From the NCBI RefSeq assembly GCF_016921195.1, contig NZ_JAFGYF010000013.1, forward strand, positions 1-64,000: DNA of 64,000 nt. The letters are read 5' to 3'. Source of the stretch: Cellulosimicrobium cellulans (GTDB lineage Bacteria; Actinomycetota; Actinomycetes; Actinomycetales; Cellulomonadaceae). The notes beneath the pieces are model-generated. The model was not told the DNA's origin, did no database searches, and saw only the letters and a list, made by a program, of their open reading frames with translations. This document shows positions 51,048 through 61,135 of this stretch, in pieces (the stretch's first letter is position 1; each line of letters starts with the position of its first letter). The position numbers and the translations under genes were made by a program.

Positions 51048-53249
51048 ATGACGCGCACCACCGATCCCGCCGGTCCTCCGGAACCCACCCCGACCGCCGC
51101 GTCCGGCGCCCGTCGTGCCCACGGGCGCACGGCCGGGCGCGACGGCCGCCTGCGACGCGTCGTCGCGGCCGCGGCGAGCGCCGCTCTCGCGCTCGGGGCG
51201 GCGCTCGCGGCCACGGTGCCGGTCGCCGCGCCCGCCGCGGCCGCACCGCCCGTGCCGACGCCCGTCGTCGACTCCCCCAACGGTCGGGGCGACGTGATCC
51301 TCAACCTCTTCCAGTGGACGTGGGACTCCGTGGCCGCCGAGTGCACCAGCACGATCGGCCCGGCCGGCTTCGGCTACGTCCAGGTCTCGCCGCCTCAGGA
51401 GACCATCCAGGGCACCGCGTGGTGGACCTCCTACCAGCCCGTGAGCTACCGGATCGAGTCGAAGCTCGGCACCCGGGCGGAGTTCGAGAACATGGTCGAC
51501 ACCTGCCGCGCCGCGGGCGTCGGCGTCATCGCCGACGCGGTCCTCAACCACATGGCGGGGGCTGACCAGGGCGGCGGGACGGGCGTCGCGGGCTCCACGT
51601 ACGGCGTCGAGAGCTACCCCGGCCTCTACGGGCCGAACGACTTCAACGACTGCAAGGAGAACATCGGCAACCGGTACGGAGACCGGTACGTGGTGCAGAA
51701 CTGCCGCCTCGTCTCGCTCCAGGACCTGCGGACGGGCTCGGACTACGTGCGCGGCAAGATCGCGGGCTACCTCGACGACCTGCTCTCGCTCGGCGTCGCC
51801 GGGTTCCGCATCGACGCCGCGAAGCACATCCCGGCCGCCGACCTCGCGGCGATCAAGGCGCGGCTCACGAACCCGAACATCTTCTGGGTGCACGAGGTCA
51901 TCGGCGCGAGCGGCGAGCCCATCCAGCCCTCGGAGTACCTCGGCTCCGGTGACTCGCACGAGTTCTTCTACGCGCGCGAGCTCAAGTCCCGGTTCGACGG
52001 CCAGATCAAGGACCTGCGGACCATCGGCGACGACAAGCTCCCCTCGGACCGCGCGGGCGTCTTCGTCGACAACCACGACACCGAGCGCAACGGCGAGACC
52101 ATGAACTACAAATGGGGCGCCAAGTACAAGCTCGCCAACGCGTTCATGCTCTCGTGGCCCTACGGCGCACCGAGCGTCTACTCGGGCTACACGTGGACCG
52201 ACAAGGACGCCGGTGCGCCCGGCGCGTCCGCGACGTCGGTCCCCGACGCGAGCTGCGCGAGCAGCGCCTGGGTCTGCACGCAGCGCTGGACCGAGGTCGT
52301 GGGCATGGTCGGCTTCCACAACGCGGTCGCCGGGACCGCGGTGACGAACTGGTGGGACGACGGGAACAACCACATCGCGTACGGCCGCGGCGGCAAGGGG
52401 TACGTGACGATCAACAACTCCGCGAGCGCCGTGACGCGCACCTACCAGACGTCGCTCCCCGCCGGCACCTACTGCGACGTCGTCGCGTCGAAGGACTGCG
52501 CGAAGACCGTCACGGTCTCCGGCTCCGGCACCTTCACCGCGACGGTCCCGGCGTACGGGGCGCTCGCGCTGCACGTCGGCGCCGTGGTCGACGGCGGCAC
52601 CGGCGGTCCCGGTCCCGTCGACCCGAGCGGCACGACGACCGTCTACTACGCGACCAGCAAGGGCTGGAGCGCGTACAACGTCCACTACCGCGTCGGCACG
52701 GGCGCCTGGACCGCGGTGCCCGGCGTCGCGATGACCGCGGCCTGCGCCGGCTGGGTCTCGAAGGAGATCGCCCTGCCGGCCGGCGCGACCGGCGCCGCCG
52801 CGACCGTCACGGCGGCGTTCACGAACGGCTCGGGCTCCTGGGACAACAACGGCGGCAAGGACTACGCCCTGAGCGGCGCCGCCGTCGCGGTCTCGGGCGG
52901 GACGGTCACGGCGGGCGACCCGTGCGAGGAGGAAGGGCCGGGTCCCGTCGAGGGCCAGGGCGACGCGTCGTTCTCCGTGACGGCGACGACGACCTGGGGG
53001 CAGGACGTGTACGTCGTGGGCAGCATCCCGGCACTGGGATCCTGGGCGCCCGCGAACGGCGTCGCGCTCTCCGCCGCGGCCTACCCCGTCTGGACCGCGA
53101 CCCTCGACCTCCCGGCCGGGACGACGTTCCAGTACAAGTACGTCAAGCGCGACGGCGGGGGGAACGTCGTCTGGGAGAGCGGCGGCAACCGCACGGCGAC
53201 GGTCGGCCCGGACGGCTCGGTGACGCTGTCGGACACCTGGAGGTCGTGA
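51048..53249 (+). CDS. secreted alpha-amylase (GH13) with two starch-binding modules
   Basis: A 733-residue starch-degrading enzyme. A long N-region and hydrophobic segment (VVAAAASAALALGAALAATV) form the export signal, with a likely cleavage after AAPAAAA. The GH13 barrel has DAVLNH (region I), GFRIDAAKH with nucleophile Asp about 256, WVHEV with acid/base Glu about 283, and DNHDTE with Asp about 344. A CBM25-like module (TTVYYATSKGWSAYNVHYRV) and a C-terminal CBM20 (FSVTATTTWGQDVYVVGSIP) bind raw starch. GAAGGAG precedes the ATG. The promoter has its own operator-like repeats. Confidence 0.93.
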   Translation: MTRTTDPAGPPEPTPTAASGARRAHGRTAGRDGRLRRVVAAAASAALALGAALAATVPVAAPAAAAPPVPTPVVDSPNGRGDVILNLFQWTWDSVAAECTSTIGPAGFGYVQVSPPQETIQGTAWWTSYQPVSYRIESKLGTRAEFENMVDTCRAAGVGVIADAVLNHMAGADQGGGTGVAGSTYGVESYPGLYGPNDFNDCKENIGNRYGDRYVVQNCRLVSLQDLRTGSDYVRGKIAGYLDDLLSLGVAGFRIDAAKHIPAADLAAIKARLTNPNIFWVHEVIGASGEPIQPSEYLGSGDSHEFFYARELKSRFDGQIKDLRTIGDDKLPSDRAGVFVDNHDTERNGETMNYKWGAKYKLANAFMLSWPYGAPSVYSGYTWTDKDAGAPGASATSVPDASCASSAWVCTQRWTEVVGMVGFHNAVAGTAVTNWWDDGNNHIAYGRGGKGYVTINNSASAVTRTYQTSLPAGTYCDVVASKDCAKTVTVSGSGTFTATVPAYGALALHVGAVVDGGTGGPGPVDPSGTTTVYYATSKGWSAYNVHYRVGTGAWTAVPGVAMTAACAGWVSKEIALPAGATGAAATVTAAFTNGSGSWDNNGGKDYALSGAAVAVSGGTVTAGDPCEEEGPGPVEGQGDASFSVTATTTWGQDVYVVGSIPALGSWAPANGVALSAAAYPVWTATLDLPAGTTFQYKYVKRDGGGNVVWESGGNRTATVGPDGSVTLSDTWRS

Positions 53250-53262
53250 CCTCGCGCTGTCA

Positions 53263-53297
53263 GCCCCGCCCCGGTCTCACCCAGACCGGGGCGGGGC
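53263..53297 (+). terminator. amylase terminator
   Basis: GCCCCGCCCCGGTCT pairs perfectly with AGACCGGGGCGGGGC over 15 bp with a CACCC loop, 13 nt after the stop codon, followed by CTTCTGT. Confidence 0.85.
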
Positions 53298-53340
53298 CTT
53301 CTGTCGTGGTGGTGATGGTCGGCTGCCGGTTCTCGCCCAT

Positions 53341-53424
53341 CGCCGAGGTAGAACCGTGGTTGGCCGAGGTAGAACCGTGGTTGGCCGAGGTAGAACCGTG
53401 GTTGGTCGAGATGGAGCTGGGAAT
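53341..53424. repeat. 21-bp tandem repeat array B, three exact units and one degenerate
   Basis: Units at 53341-53361, 53362-53382, 53383-53403 and a decayed one at 53404-53424. The core GAGGTAGAACCGTGGTT is the reverse complement of array A at 116-241. It begins 43 bp beyond the amylase terminator. Confidence 0.95.
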
Positions 53425-53488
53425 CGCCAGCGTTCACCTCAGGTGCCGGTCGGTACGGTCGGAGGGGTGGCGGGAAATAGTTCAGCCA

Positions 53489-53518
53489 TTGTCGGAACCT
53501 GGTGGGTGCCCCTAGGGT
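53489..53518 (+). promoter_or_regulatory. xylanase promoter
   Basis: TTGTCG (53489-53494) and TAGGGT (53513-53518) with an 18-bp spacer; the predicted start near 53525 leaves a leader of about 65 nt before the ATG at 53590. Confidence 0.55.
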
Positions 53519-53589
53519 GTGGCCGGGCGCGCCGGTGCGCCCGGGGGTGCGAGGCGCCCCGTGCAGCCGATCGCAAGGGAGCGACGACG

Positions 53590-56500
53590 ATGAGACGCAC
53601 GTGGAGGATCGCCGTGGCGGGGGTGCTCGCCACCCTCGTGGCGGGAGGGGGAGCGAGCGCGGCAGTGGGCATGGATGCGAGGGATGCGCAGACGCCTGCC
53701 CAGATCGATAACGATATCGATATCGTTCTGGAGAACGATTTCGAAGCGGCGGGGACGGCACCGTGGACAGCCCGCGGGCCGGTCACCGTCGCCCTGACCG
53801 ACACCGAGGCGCACGGCGGGTCGTCGAGCCTCGCGGTGACGGGTCGGGCTGCGGACTGGCACGGCGTCGCGACCGACGCGCTCGCGCTGCTCGAGCCCGG
53901 GGTCGCGTACGACGTCGAGGCGTGGGTCAAGCTCCCGGCGGGCACGACGGGGTCGTCCGGCGTGAACTTCACGGTGCAGGAGACGGGCGCGTCCGGGACG
54001 GCGTACACGTGGGTCGGTGGGGCCGTCGCGACGACGGCCGACGGCTGGGTCCGGATCGGCGGGACGTACACCCTGCCCGCGGGCCTGACGTCGGCGTCGC
54101 TCTACGTCGAGGCCGCGCCCGTCGCGGGCGCGCACCCGTCGTTCCTGCTCGACGACGTCCGCGTGACGACCGTCGCGACCGACCCGGGCGACGTCGCGCC
54201 CGGGGGAGCGGTGAAGCCCGTCGCGACGCCCGTGCGCCTCGCCGAGGGGACCGGCGACGTCGCGGCCCTGACGTTCGACGACGGTCCCAACCCCGGCACG
54301 ACGCCCGCGCTCCTGGACTTCCTCGCCGAGCACGACCTGCACGCGGTGTTCTGCGTCATCGGCCAGAACGTCCAGGCACCGGGCGGTGCCGAGCTGCTGC
54401 GCCGCATCGTCGACGAGGGGCACGTGCTGTGCAACCACTCGACCGGCTACGCGGACATGGGCGCGTGGTCGGCCGACCAGGTGCGCGCCGACCTCGTCGA
54501 GAACCTCGGCATCCTGCGCGACGCGCTCGGCGACCCGGAGCACCCGGTCCCGTTCTTCCGCGCGCCGAACGGCTCGTGGGGTGCGACCCCCGAGGTCGCC
54601 GTCGCGCTCGGCATGCAGCCGCTCGCGGTCGTCAACACCATCTCCGACTGGGAGACCCAGGACGTCGAGACCCTCACCGCGAACCTGCGCGCCGCGATGA
54701 GGCCCGGCGAGGTCGTGCTCGCGCACGACGGCGGCGGCGACCGCGCGGGGACGCTCGCGGCGGTCGAGACGGTCGTCTCCGAGCGGCTCGCGGCCGGCTG
54801 GGAGTTCACGTTCCCCGTCGGCACGCCGCCGCGCGGCGGGGAGGTCCTCCTGGAGACCGGCTTCGAGGACGGCCTGGGCGGCTGGGTCCCGCGCGCGGGC
54901 GACGCGACGACGCCGTCGCTCGACCTGACGGACGTGGCGCACGGCGGCACGCAGGCCGCGCTCGTCTCGGGTCGCGACGGTCAGGGCGACGGCATCGGGC
55001 ACGACGTGACCGGGCTGCTCGCCGCCGGCACGACGTACGAGCTCAGCGCGTGGGTGCGCTTCGCCGAGGGCCAGCCCGCGGACGACGTGTGGCTGAGCAT
55101 CGCGCGCACCGTCGACGGGGCGACGTCGTACTCGACGCTCGCCCAGCTCTCGGGGGTCACGAACGACCGCTGGACGCAGATCACCGCGACCTTCCCGGGC
55201 GCCGCCGCGGACGAGGCGCTGCTCTACCTGGAGACGGACTACAACGGCGACAACACGAGCGACCTGCTCGTCGACGACGTCGTGCTGCGCGTGCCCCCGC
55301 CGCCCGCGGTCGAGGACCTCACCGGCATCAAGGAGACCGTCGACGTCCCGGTCGGCGTCGCGATCGACAGCCGGGAGACGTCCGGCGCGGCGTCCGAGCT
55401 CCTGCTGCGGCACTTCGACCAGATCACGGCCGAGAACCACATGAAGCCCGAGGCCTGGTACGACGAGGACCGGACGTTCCGGACGCACCCCGAGGCGACC
55501 GCGCTCATGGACTACGCGGCCGCGAACGACCTGCGCGTCTACGGCCACGTGCTCGTGTGGCACTCGCAGACGCCGGCGTGGTTCTTCGAGGGCGCCGACG
55601 GCGCGCCCCTCACGACGTCCGAGGCGGACAAGCAGGTCCTGCGCGACCGCCTGCGGGCGCACGTCTTCTCCGTCGCGCAGGCGCTCGCCGACGCCTACGG
55701 CCCGTTCGGCGGCGACAACCCGCTCACGGCGTTCGACGTGGTGAACGAGGTCGTGTCGGACGGCGGGGAGAACCCCGACGGCCTGCGCCGCTCGGAGTGG
55801 TTCCGGGTCCTCGGCGAGGAGTACCTCGACCTCGCGTTCGCGTACGCCGACGAGGCGTTCAACGACGTCTACGCGGACCCGGCGGCGAAGGAGCGCGGCG
55901 AGCGGCCGGTCGCGCTGTTCATCAACGACTACAACACCGAGCAGGGCGGCAAGCAGGACCGGTACCACGCGCTCGTCGAGCGGCTCCTCGCGCGCGGCGT
56001 GCCGGTGGACGGCGTGGGTCACCAGTTCCACGTGAGCCTCGCGATGCCGGTCTCCGCGCTCGAGGGCGCGATCGAGCGGTTCGCCGACCTGCCCGTGACG
56101 CAGGCCGTCACCGAGCTCGACGTCACGACCGGGACCCCGGTCACCCAGGCGTCGCTCGTCGAGCAGGGGTACTACTACCGCGACGCGTTCCGCGTGTTCC
56201 GCGCGCACGCCGACGAGCTGTACTCCGTCACCGTGTGGGGGCTCACCGACGGCCGGAGCTGGCGCGTCGACAACGGCGCGCCGCTCGTCTTCGACGACGC
56301 GCTCCAGGCCAAGCCGGCGTACCACGGCGTCGTCGACGGCGAGCTGCCTGCCCGCCTGCGCACGGCCGACGTGTTCGCCGGCGACGTCGCGCTCGACGGC
56401 GAGGCCGCGGCCTCCCCGGACTGGCAGCGGCTCCCGCTGCACACGTTCGCCGCGCCGGGCGGCGCCTCGGGTGGAGGCGTGGGCTTCCAGCTCCGCTGGG

Positions 56501-57684
56501 CCCCGGATCACCTCACGGCCTTCGCGAGCGTCGACGACGCGACCGCCGACGCCGCCGACGCCGTGACGTTCGCGCTCGACGGCGCGGAGCACGTCGTCGG
56601 CCGCGACGGCACGACGAGCGCGGGGGTCTCCGCGGAGGTGACCGAGCGCGCGGGCGGGTACGACGTCGTCGCGCACCTCCCGCTCGACGCCGTGGCCGCG
56701 GGCGACACGCTCGCGCTCGACGTGCGCGTCACGGACGCGGGGGCCGACGGCGGCGCGACGTCCGCGTGGAACACGCCCGGCGCGACGGGCACGCTCCGGC
56801 TCCTCGAGGAGCTGTCGTACCTCGAGGTCGCGCACGCGTCGGCCGCGCCCGCCGTCGACGGCGAGGTGGAGCCGGTCTGGGCGGAGGCGAACGCGCCCGT
56901 GACGACCGCGAAGGAGGTCCAGGGGAGCGGCGGCGCGGTCGCGACCGTGCGCACCCTGTGGCGCGACCGGACGCTCTACGTGCTCGCCGAGGTCGCCGAC
57001 CCCGTGGTGGACGTGAGCGGCTCCGACCCGTGGGTGCAGGACTCGGTCGAGGTCTACGTCGACGCGGGCAACGCCAAGAACGGCGCCTACCGGGACCTGG
57101 ACACCCAGATCCGTGTGAGCGCCGAGAACGCGGTGTCGTTCGGCACGGGCGACGAGGCCGCGCAGCGGGCCCGCGTCACGAGCGCGACCACGCGGACGGC
57201 CGACGGGTACGTCGTCGAGCTCGCGGTCGACCTCGCCGACCAGGGTGGCGAGGGCACGTTCCACGGGCTCGACCTCCAGGTCAACGACGCGTCGGACGGC
57301 ACGCGCACGGCGATCCGCAACTGGGCGGACCCGTCCGGGGCGGGCTACCAGTCGACGGCCCGCTGGGGTGTCGCGCGGCTCGTCGGCCCGGGCGCCGCGC
57401 CCGAGGTCGCGCTCGACGTCGAGGCGTCGGCGCGCTGCCTCGCGGGCAAGGCGTACGTCGCGGTCCGGGCCACGAACCGCGAGGACGCGCCCGTCGACGT
57501 GACGCTCACGACCCCGTACGGGTCGCGGACGTTCACCGCCGTGGCACCGGGCGCGAACGCGTACCAGTCGTTCGCGGTGCGGGCGACGTCGGTCCCGGCC
57601 GGTACGGCCACGGTCACGGCCGTGCTCGACGGCGGCCGGGTCACCTCCACGCGCGACGTCGCCGTGGAGGCACGCACCTGCTGA
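53590..57684 (+). CDS. secreted NodB deacetylase / GH10 xylanase multimodular enzyme
   Basis: A 1364-residue xylan-degrading protein. Signal peptide (RIAVAGVLATLVAGGGASA); CBM4/9-like module (about 45-195); NodB esterase (about 220-410: LTFDDGPNPGTTP, NHSTGYADM, FRAPNGSWG, VVLAHDGGG); second CBM4/9/22-like module (about 417-575); GH10 barrel (about 577-915) with FDVVNEV (acid/base Glu 720) and TELDVTT (nucleophile Glu 842); one degenerate and one clear CBM9-like module (about 922-1265); C-terminal beta domain ending in Cys. The esterase probably removes acetyl groups so the xylanase can cut the same chain. The second His of the NodB metal motif is Tyr. Confidence 0.92.
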   Translation: MRRTWRIAVAGVLATLVAGGGASAAVGMDARDAQTPAQIDNDIDIVLENDFEAAGTAPWTARGPVTVALTDTEAHGGSSSLAVTGRAADWHGVATDALALLEPGVAYDVEAWVKLPAGTTGSSGVNFTVQETGASGTAYTWVGGAVATTADGWVRIGGTYTLPAGLTSASLYVEAAPVAGAHPSFLLDDVRVTTVATDPGDVAPGGAVKPVATPVRLAEGTGDVAALTFDDGPNPGTTPALLDFLAEHDLHAVFCVIGQNVQAPGGAELLRRIVDEGHVLCNHSTGYADMGAWSADQVRADLVENLGILRDALGDPEHPVPFFRAPNGSWGATPEVAVALGMQPLAVVNTISDWETQDVETLTANLRAAMRPGEVVLAHDGGGDRAGTLAAVETVVSERLAAGWEFTFPVGTPPRGGEVLLETGFEDGLGGWVPRAGDATTPSLDLTDVAHGGTQAALVSGRDGQGDGIGHDVTGLLAAGTTYELSAWVRFAEGQPADDVWLSIARTVDGATSYSTLAQLSGVTNDRWTQITATFPGAAADEALLYLETDYNGDNTSDLLVDDVVLRVPPPPAVEDLTGIKETVDVPVGVAIDSRETSGAASELLLRHFDQITAENHMKPEAWYDEDRTFRTHPEATALMDYAAANDLRVYGHVLVWHSQTPAWFFEGADGAPLTTSEADKQVLRDRLRAHVFSVAQALADAYGPFGGDNPLTAFDVVNEVVSDGGENPDGLRRSEWFRVLGEEYLDLAFAYADEAFNDVYADPAAKERGERPVALFINDYNTEQGGKQDRYHALVERLLARGVPVDGVGHQFHVSLAMPVSALEGAIERFADLPVTQAVTELDVTTGTPVTQASLVEQGYYYRDAFRVFRAHADELYSVTVWGLTDGRSWRVDNGAPLVFDDALQAKPAYHGVVDGELPARLRTADVFAGDVALDGEAAASPDWQRLPLHTFAAPGGASGGGVGFQLRWAPDHLTAFASVDDATADAADAVTFALDGAEHVVGRDGTTSAGVSAEVTERAGGYDVVAHLPLDAVAAGDTLALDVRVTDAGADGGATSAWNTPGATGTLRLLEELSYLEVAHASAAPAVDGEVEPVWAEANAPVTTAKEVQGSGGAVATVRTLWRDRTLYVLAEVADPVVDVSGSDPWVQDSVEVYVDAGNAKNGAYRDLDTQIRVSAENAVSFGTGDEAAQRARVTSATTRTADGYVVELAVDLADQGGEGTFHGLDLQVNDASDGTRTAIRNWADPSGAGYQSTARWGVARLVGPGAAPEVALDVEASARCLAGKAYVAVRATNREDAPVDVTLTTPYGSRTFTAVAPGANAYQSFAVRATSVPAGTATVTAVLDGGRVTSTRDVAVEARTC
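53710..53727. promoter_or_regulatory. AT-rich 18-bp palindrome inside the xylanase coding start
   Basis: AACGATATCGATATCGTT is a perfect palindrome with a central CG, about 120 bp into the gene and about 185 bp after the predicted transcription start. It forces rare A/T-ending codons (GAT, GTT) in a GC-rich gene, which suggests a binding role, for example for a LacI-type repressor. Confidence 0.55.
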
Positions 57685-57695
57685 CCCGCCGAGGT

Positions 57696-57733
57696 GGTCG
57701 TGGCCCGTGCGGACGTCCGGACGGGCCACGACC
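57696..57733 (+). terminator. xylanase terminator
   Basis: GGTCGTGGCCCGT (57696-57708) pairs perfectly with ACGGGCCACGACC (57721-57733) across a 12-nt loop that itself contains a small palindrome; 11 nt after the stop codon. Confidence 0.75.
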
Positions 57734-57783
57734 GCCTGATCGAGCGGGGGGTCGAGGGACCGGACCGCGTGGTCGGCCGAACC

Positions 57784-57789
57784 TACGAT
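57784..57789 (+). promoter_or_regulatory. candidate -10 box of mazG
   Basis: TACGAT, 6 nt before the GTG at 57796, predicts a leaderless message. Confidence 0.5.
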
Positions 57790-57795
57790 GAACCG

Positions 57796-58554
57796 GTGAC
57801 CGCACCCGAGCCCCCGGCCCCTCAGCCCACGCCCGCTCCCGCCGCGCAGACCGACCCGCTGCGCGACGTCGTCGCCGTCATGGACCGGCTCTACTCCCCG
57901 GGCGGGTGCCCCTGGGACCGTGAGCAGACCCACGAGTCGCTCGTGCGGTACCTGCTCGAGGAGGCGCACGAGCTCGCCGACGCCATCGAGACCGGCGACC
58001 GTGCGGGGATGCGCGAGGAGCTCGGCGACCTGCTGCTCCAGGTCCTCTTCCACGCGCGCATCGCGAGCGAGGAGCCGGACCCGTTCACGGTCGACGACGT
58101 CGCGGCCGACCTCGCCGCGAAGCTCGTGCGACGCCACCCCCACGTCTTCGCCGACGCCGAGGTCACGGACCTGCACCAGCAGTGGGACGCGATCAAGAAG
58201 GCCGAGAAGCAGCGCTCCTCCGTGCTCGAGGGCATCTCGCACACCCAGGGCGCGCTCGCCCGCGCGCAGAAGGTCCTCGCCCGGGCCGGGCGCGGGGGCC
58301 TCGGCGACACGGTCGGCGCGGCGCTCGCGGCGCCGTCGGGCGGCGCGCCCGGCGAGGTCGTCGAAGACGGCGAGGCCCCGACGGCGGACGAGCGGCTCGG
58401 GCGCGAGCTCCTCGCCCTCGTGGCGCGCGCCGAGGCGGACGGGCTCGACGCGGAGGCGGCGCTGCGCCGCGAGCTGCGGCGCGTCGAGGCGCGGATCGTC
58501 GCGGCGGAGACGCAGCGCGCGGAGGGGTCGGCCTCACCGGGACGTTCGTCCTGA
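57796..58554 (+). CDS. mazG: nucleoside triphosphate pyrophosphohydrolase MazG
   Basis: A 252-residue all-alpha NTP pyrophosphatase that cleans the nucleotide pool. GGCPWDREQTHESL, the EEAHELADAIE metal motif and EELGDLLLQVLFHARIASEE form the EExxE-ExxD magnesium site. The second half (VRRHPHVFADAEV, DAIKKAEK) is complete, with a charged C-terminal helix. GTG 57796 lies directly after a -10 box and gives a short Pro-rich leader before the domain. It sits between the glycosidase genes and eno, as mazG-eno does in other actinobacteria. Confidence 0.93.
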   Translation: MTAPEPPAPQPTPAPAAQTDPLRDVVAVMDRLYSPGGCPWDREQTHESLVRYLLEEAHELADAIETGDRAGMREELGDLLLQVLFHARIASEEPDPFTVDDVAADLAAKLVRRHPHVFADAEVTDLHQQWDAIKKAEKQRSSVLEGISHTQGALARAQKVLARAGRGGLGDTVGAALAAPSGGAPGEVVEDGEAPTADERLGRELLALVARAEADGLDAEAALRRELRRVEARIVAAETQRAEGSASPGRSS

Positions 58555-58624
58555 TCGTCGACGCGCAGGTCCCCGACCCGGGGCCCACGGACCGGACGCA
58601 GCGGCGCACGTCACATCCGGGCAC

Positions 58625-58630
58625 TAGGCT
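58625..58630 (+). promoter_or_regulatory. candidate -10 box of eno
   Basis: TAGGCT, the same hexamer as at 10229. It leaves a leader of about 105 nt with GAAGGAG before the GTG start of eno. Inverted repeats AAACCC/GGGTTT lie in the leader. Confidence 0.5.
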
Positions 58631-58640
58631 GTGGTCGTAA

Positions 58641-60029
<1,389 letters not shown>

Positions 60030-60071
60030 CCGTCCGGTCACGCAGCACGCCGCCGGGGTGACCCGGCACCC

Positions 60072-60108
60072 GGAGCCCGGTGGGCCGCTCGTCGGCCCGC
60101 CGGGCTCC
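60072..60108 (+). terminator. eno terminator
   Basis: GGAGCCCGGTGGGCCG (60072-60087) pairs with CGGCCCGCCGGGCTCC (60093-60108), 16 bp with one G-U, loop CTCGT. Confidence 0.8.
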
Positions 60109-60167
60109 GGCGCGTCCGGGACCGCGGCGCGCGGCGTCCGCACGGGACCGTCGCAGGTCACGGCCGC

Positions 60168-60175
60168 GGGTGAAG
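60168..60175 (+). promoter_or_regulatory. GGGTGAAG motif upstream of divIC
   Basis: GGGTGAAGATGTC partly fits the polysaccharide-cluster motif but lies 78 bp from the -10 candidate CACAAT (60246-60251) rather than about 45. It may be a chance match. Confidence 0.3.
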
Positions 60176-60245
60176 ATGTCGTGTCGATCGGCTCACGTTC
60201 GCGGGCGCACCGCGCGTGCTCCCGGGGCCGGGGCCGCTGCGGCAG

Positions 60246-60251
60246 CACAAT
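60246..60251 (+). promoter_or_regulatory. candidate -10 box of divIC/ftsB-like gene
   Basis: CACAAT, 6 nt before the ATG at 60258, again predicts a leaderless message. Confidence 0.45.
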
Positions 60252-60257
60252 CGGGGC

Positions 60258-61094
60258 ATGCCGTCCTCGCGTCGTCCCCCGCGCCCCGGTGCACCCGCGC
60301 GATCGGGGACCGGGCCTGCGCGCGGGACGTCGGGGTCGAAGTCGACGTCCCGGTCGTCCGGGAGCGGCACGTCCTCCAAGCCGGCGTCGGCCAGGCCCGC
60401 GCCCCGGGGCGCGACGTCCTCGACGGGGACGAGGTCGACGACGGGCGGCGCGAAGGCCGCGTCGTCGGGGGCACGCCGCCCCGCCACGCGTGCGCAGCGG
60501 CCAGCACCGTCGCGGCGCGCCGCGGGCCCCGCACCGGAGGACCGGCGCCGGAGCCGGTACGGCTTCCTGCTGCCGGAGGTGGTGACGGTCCGCACCCTGG
60601 TGCTGTCCGTCGTCGTGCTGCTCGCCCTGGTGCTGCTGCTGCCCACCCTGCGGGCGTACGTGAACCAGACGGGGGAGCTGCGCGAGCTGCGCAACGACCT
60701 CGCGCAGGCGGAGACCCGGCGCGACGACCTCCAGTCCGAGCTGGACCGCTGGGACGACCAGGCGTACGTCGAGCGCCAGGCGCGGGACCGCCTCAACTTC
60801 GTCATGCCGGGCGAGCGGCCGTGGCGCGTGCTCGACCCGGAGACGGTGGTCGACGACATCGACCCGCAGACCGGCCGGACGATCACCGACGGCCCCGTCC
60901 AGGGGTACGAGGACGGCACGCCCTGGTACGAGGCCATCTGGGCGTCGGTGCAGGTCGCGGGCGAGCAGCCGGTGTCGACGGGCACGGGCGAGGGTGCCGG
61001 GACGGCCGACGACGAGGCCGGCGAGGAGGCCCCGCCCGTGGGCGAGGAGCCGACCGGGGACGGCTCGACGCCGCCCAGCGGGGAGAATGGGTGA
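60258..61094 (+). CDS. septum formation initiator protein (DivIC/FtsB family)
   Basis: A 278-residue bitopic division protein. The N-terminal 110 residues are basic, Ser/Arg/Pro/Gly-rich and probably disordered in the cytosol. One membrane helix (VRTLVLSVVVLLALVLLLP) and a coiled coil (ELRELRNDLAQAETRRDDLQ) follow, then the family end motif YVERQARDRLNFVMPGE. An acidic C-terminal tail of about 60 residues is extra. It would join FtsL/FtsQ in the divisome. It follows eno and precedes DUF501, as in other actinobacteria. Confidence 0.88.
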   Translation: MPSSRRPPRPGAPARSGTGPARGTSGSKSTSRSSGSGTSSKPASARPAPRGATSSTGTRSTTGGAKAASSGARRPATRAQRPAPSRRAAGPAPEDRRRSRYGFLLPEVVTVRTLVLSVVVLLALVLLLPTLRAYVNQTGELRELRNDLAQAETRRDDLQSELDRWDDQAYVERQARDRLNFVMPGERPWRVLDPETVVDDIDPQTGRTITDGPVQGYEDGTPWYEAIWASVQVAGEQPVSTGTGEGAGTADDEAGEEAPPVGEEPTGDGSTPPSGENG

Positions 61095-61135
61095 CGCGTC
61101 GTCCCGACGCGCCCGACCGACCCGAAGGAAGACCC

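Larger units (their letters stand above)
53250..53589. other. intergenic region between amylase and xylanase
   Basis: No gene was found in these 340 bases. They hold, in order, the amylase terminator, the second 21-bp repeat array, and the xylanase promoter with a 65-nt leader. Confidence 0.7.

Noticed and set aside
53356-53589. N-terminal extension of the xylanase reading through the 21-bp repeats
   Set aside because: The extension lies upstream of a plausible promoter, has no ribosome-binding site, and would bury the clear signal peptide that begins at 53590.
53512-58242. 1576-codon minus-strand open frame opposite the xylanase and mazG
   Set aside because: It spans two well-supported plus-strand genes and has shadow-type composition.
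60168-60175. Seventh member of the polysaccharide promoter motif, upstream of divIC
   Set aside because: The GCC part is imperfect and the distance to the -10 candidate is 78 bp. It was kept only as a low-confidence site and not used as support.
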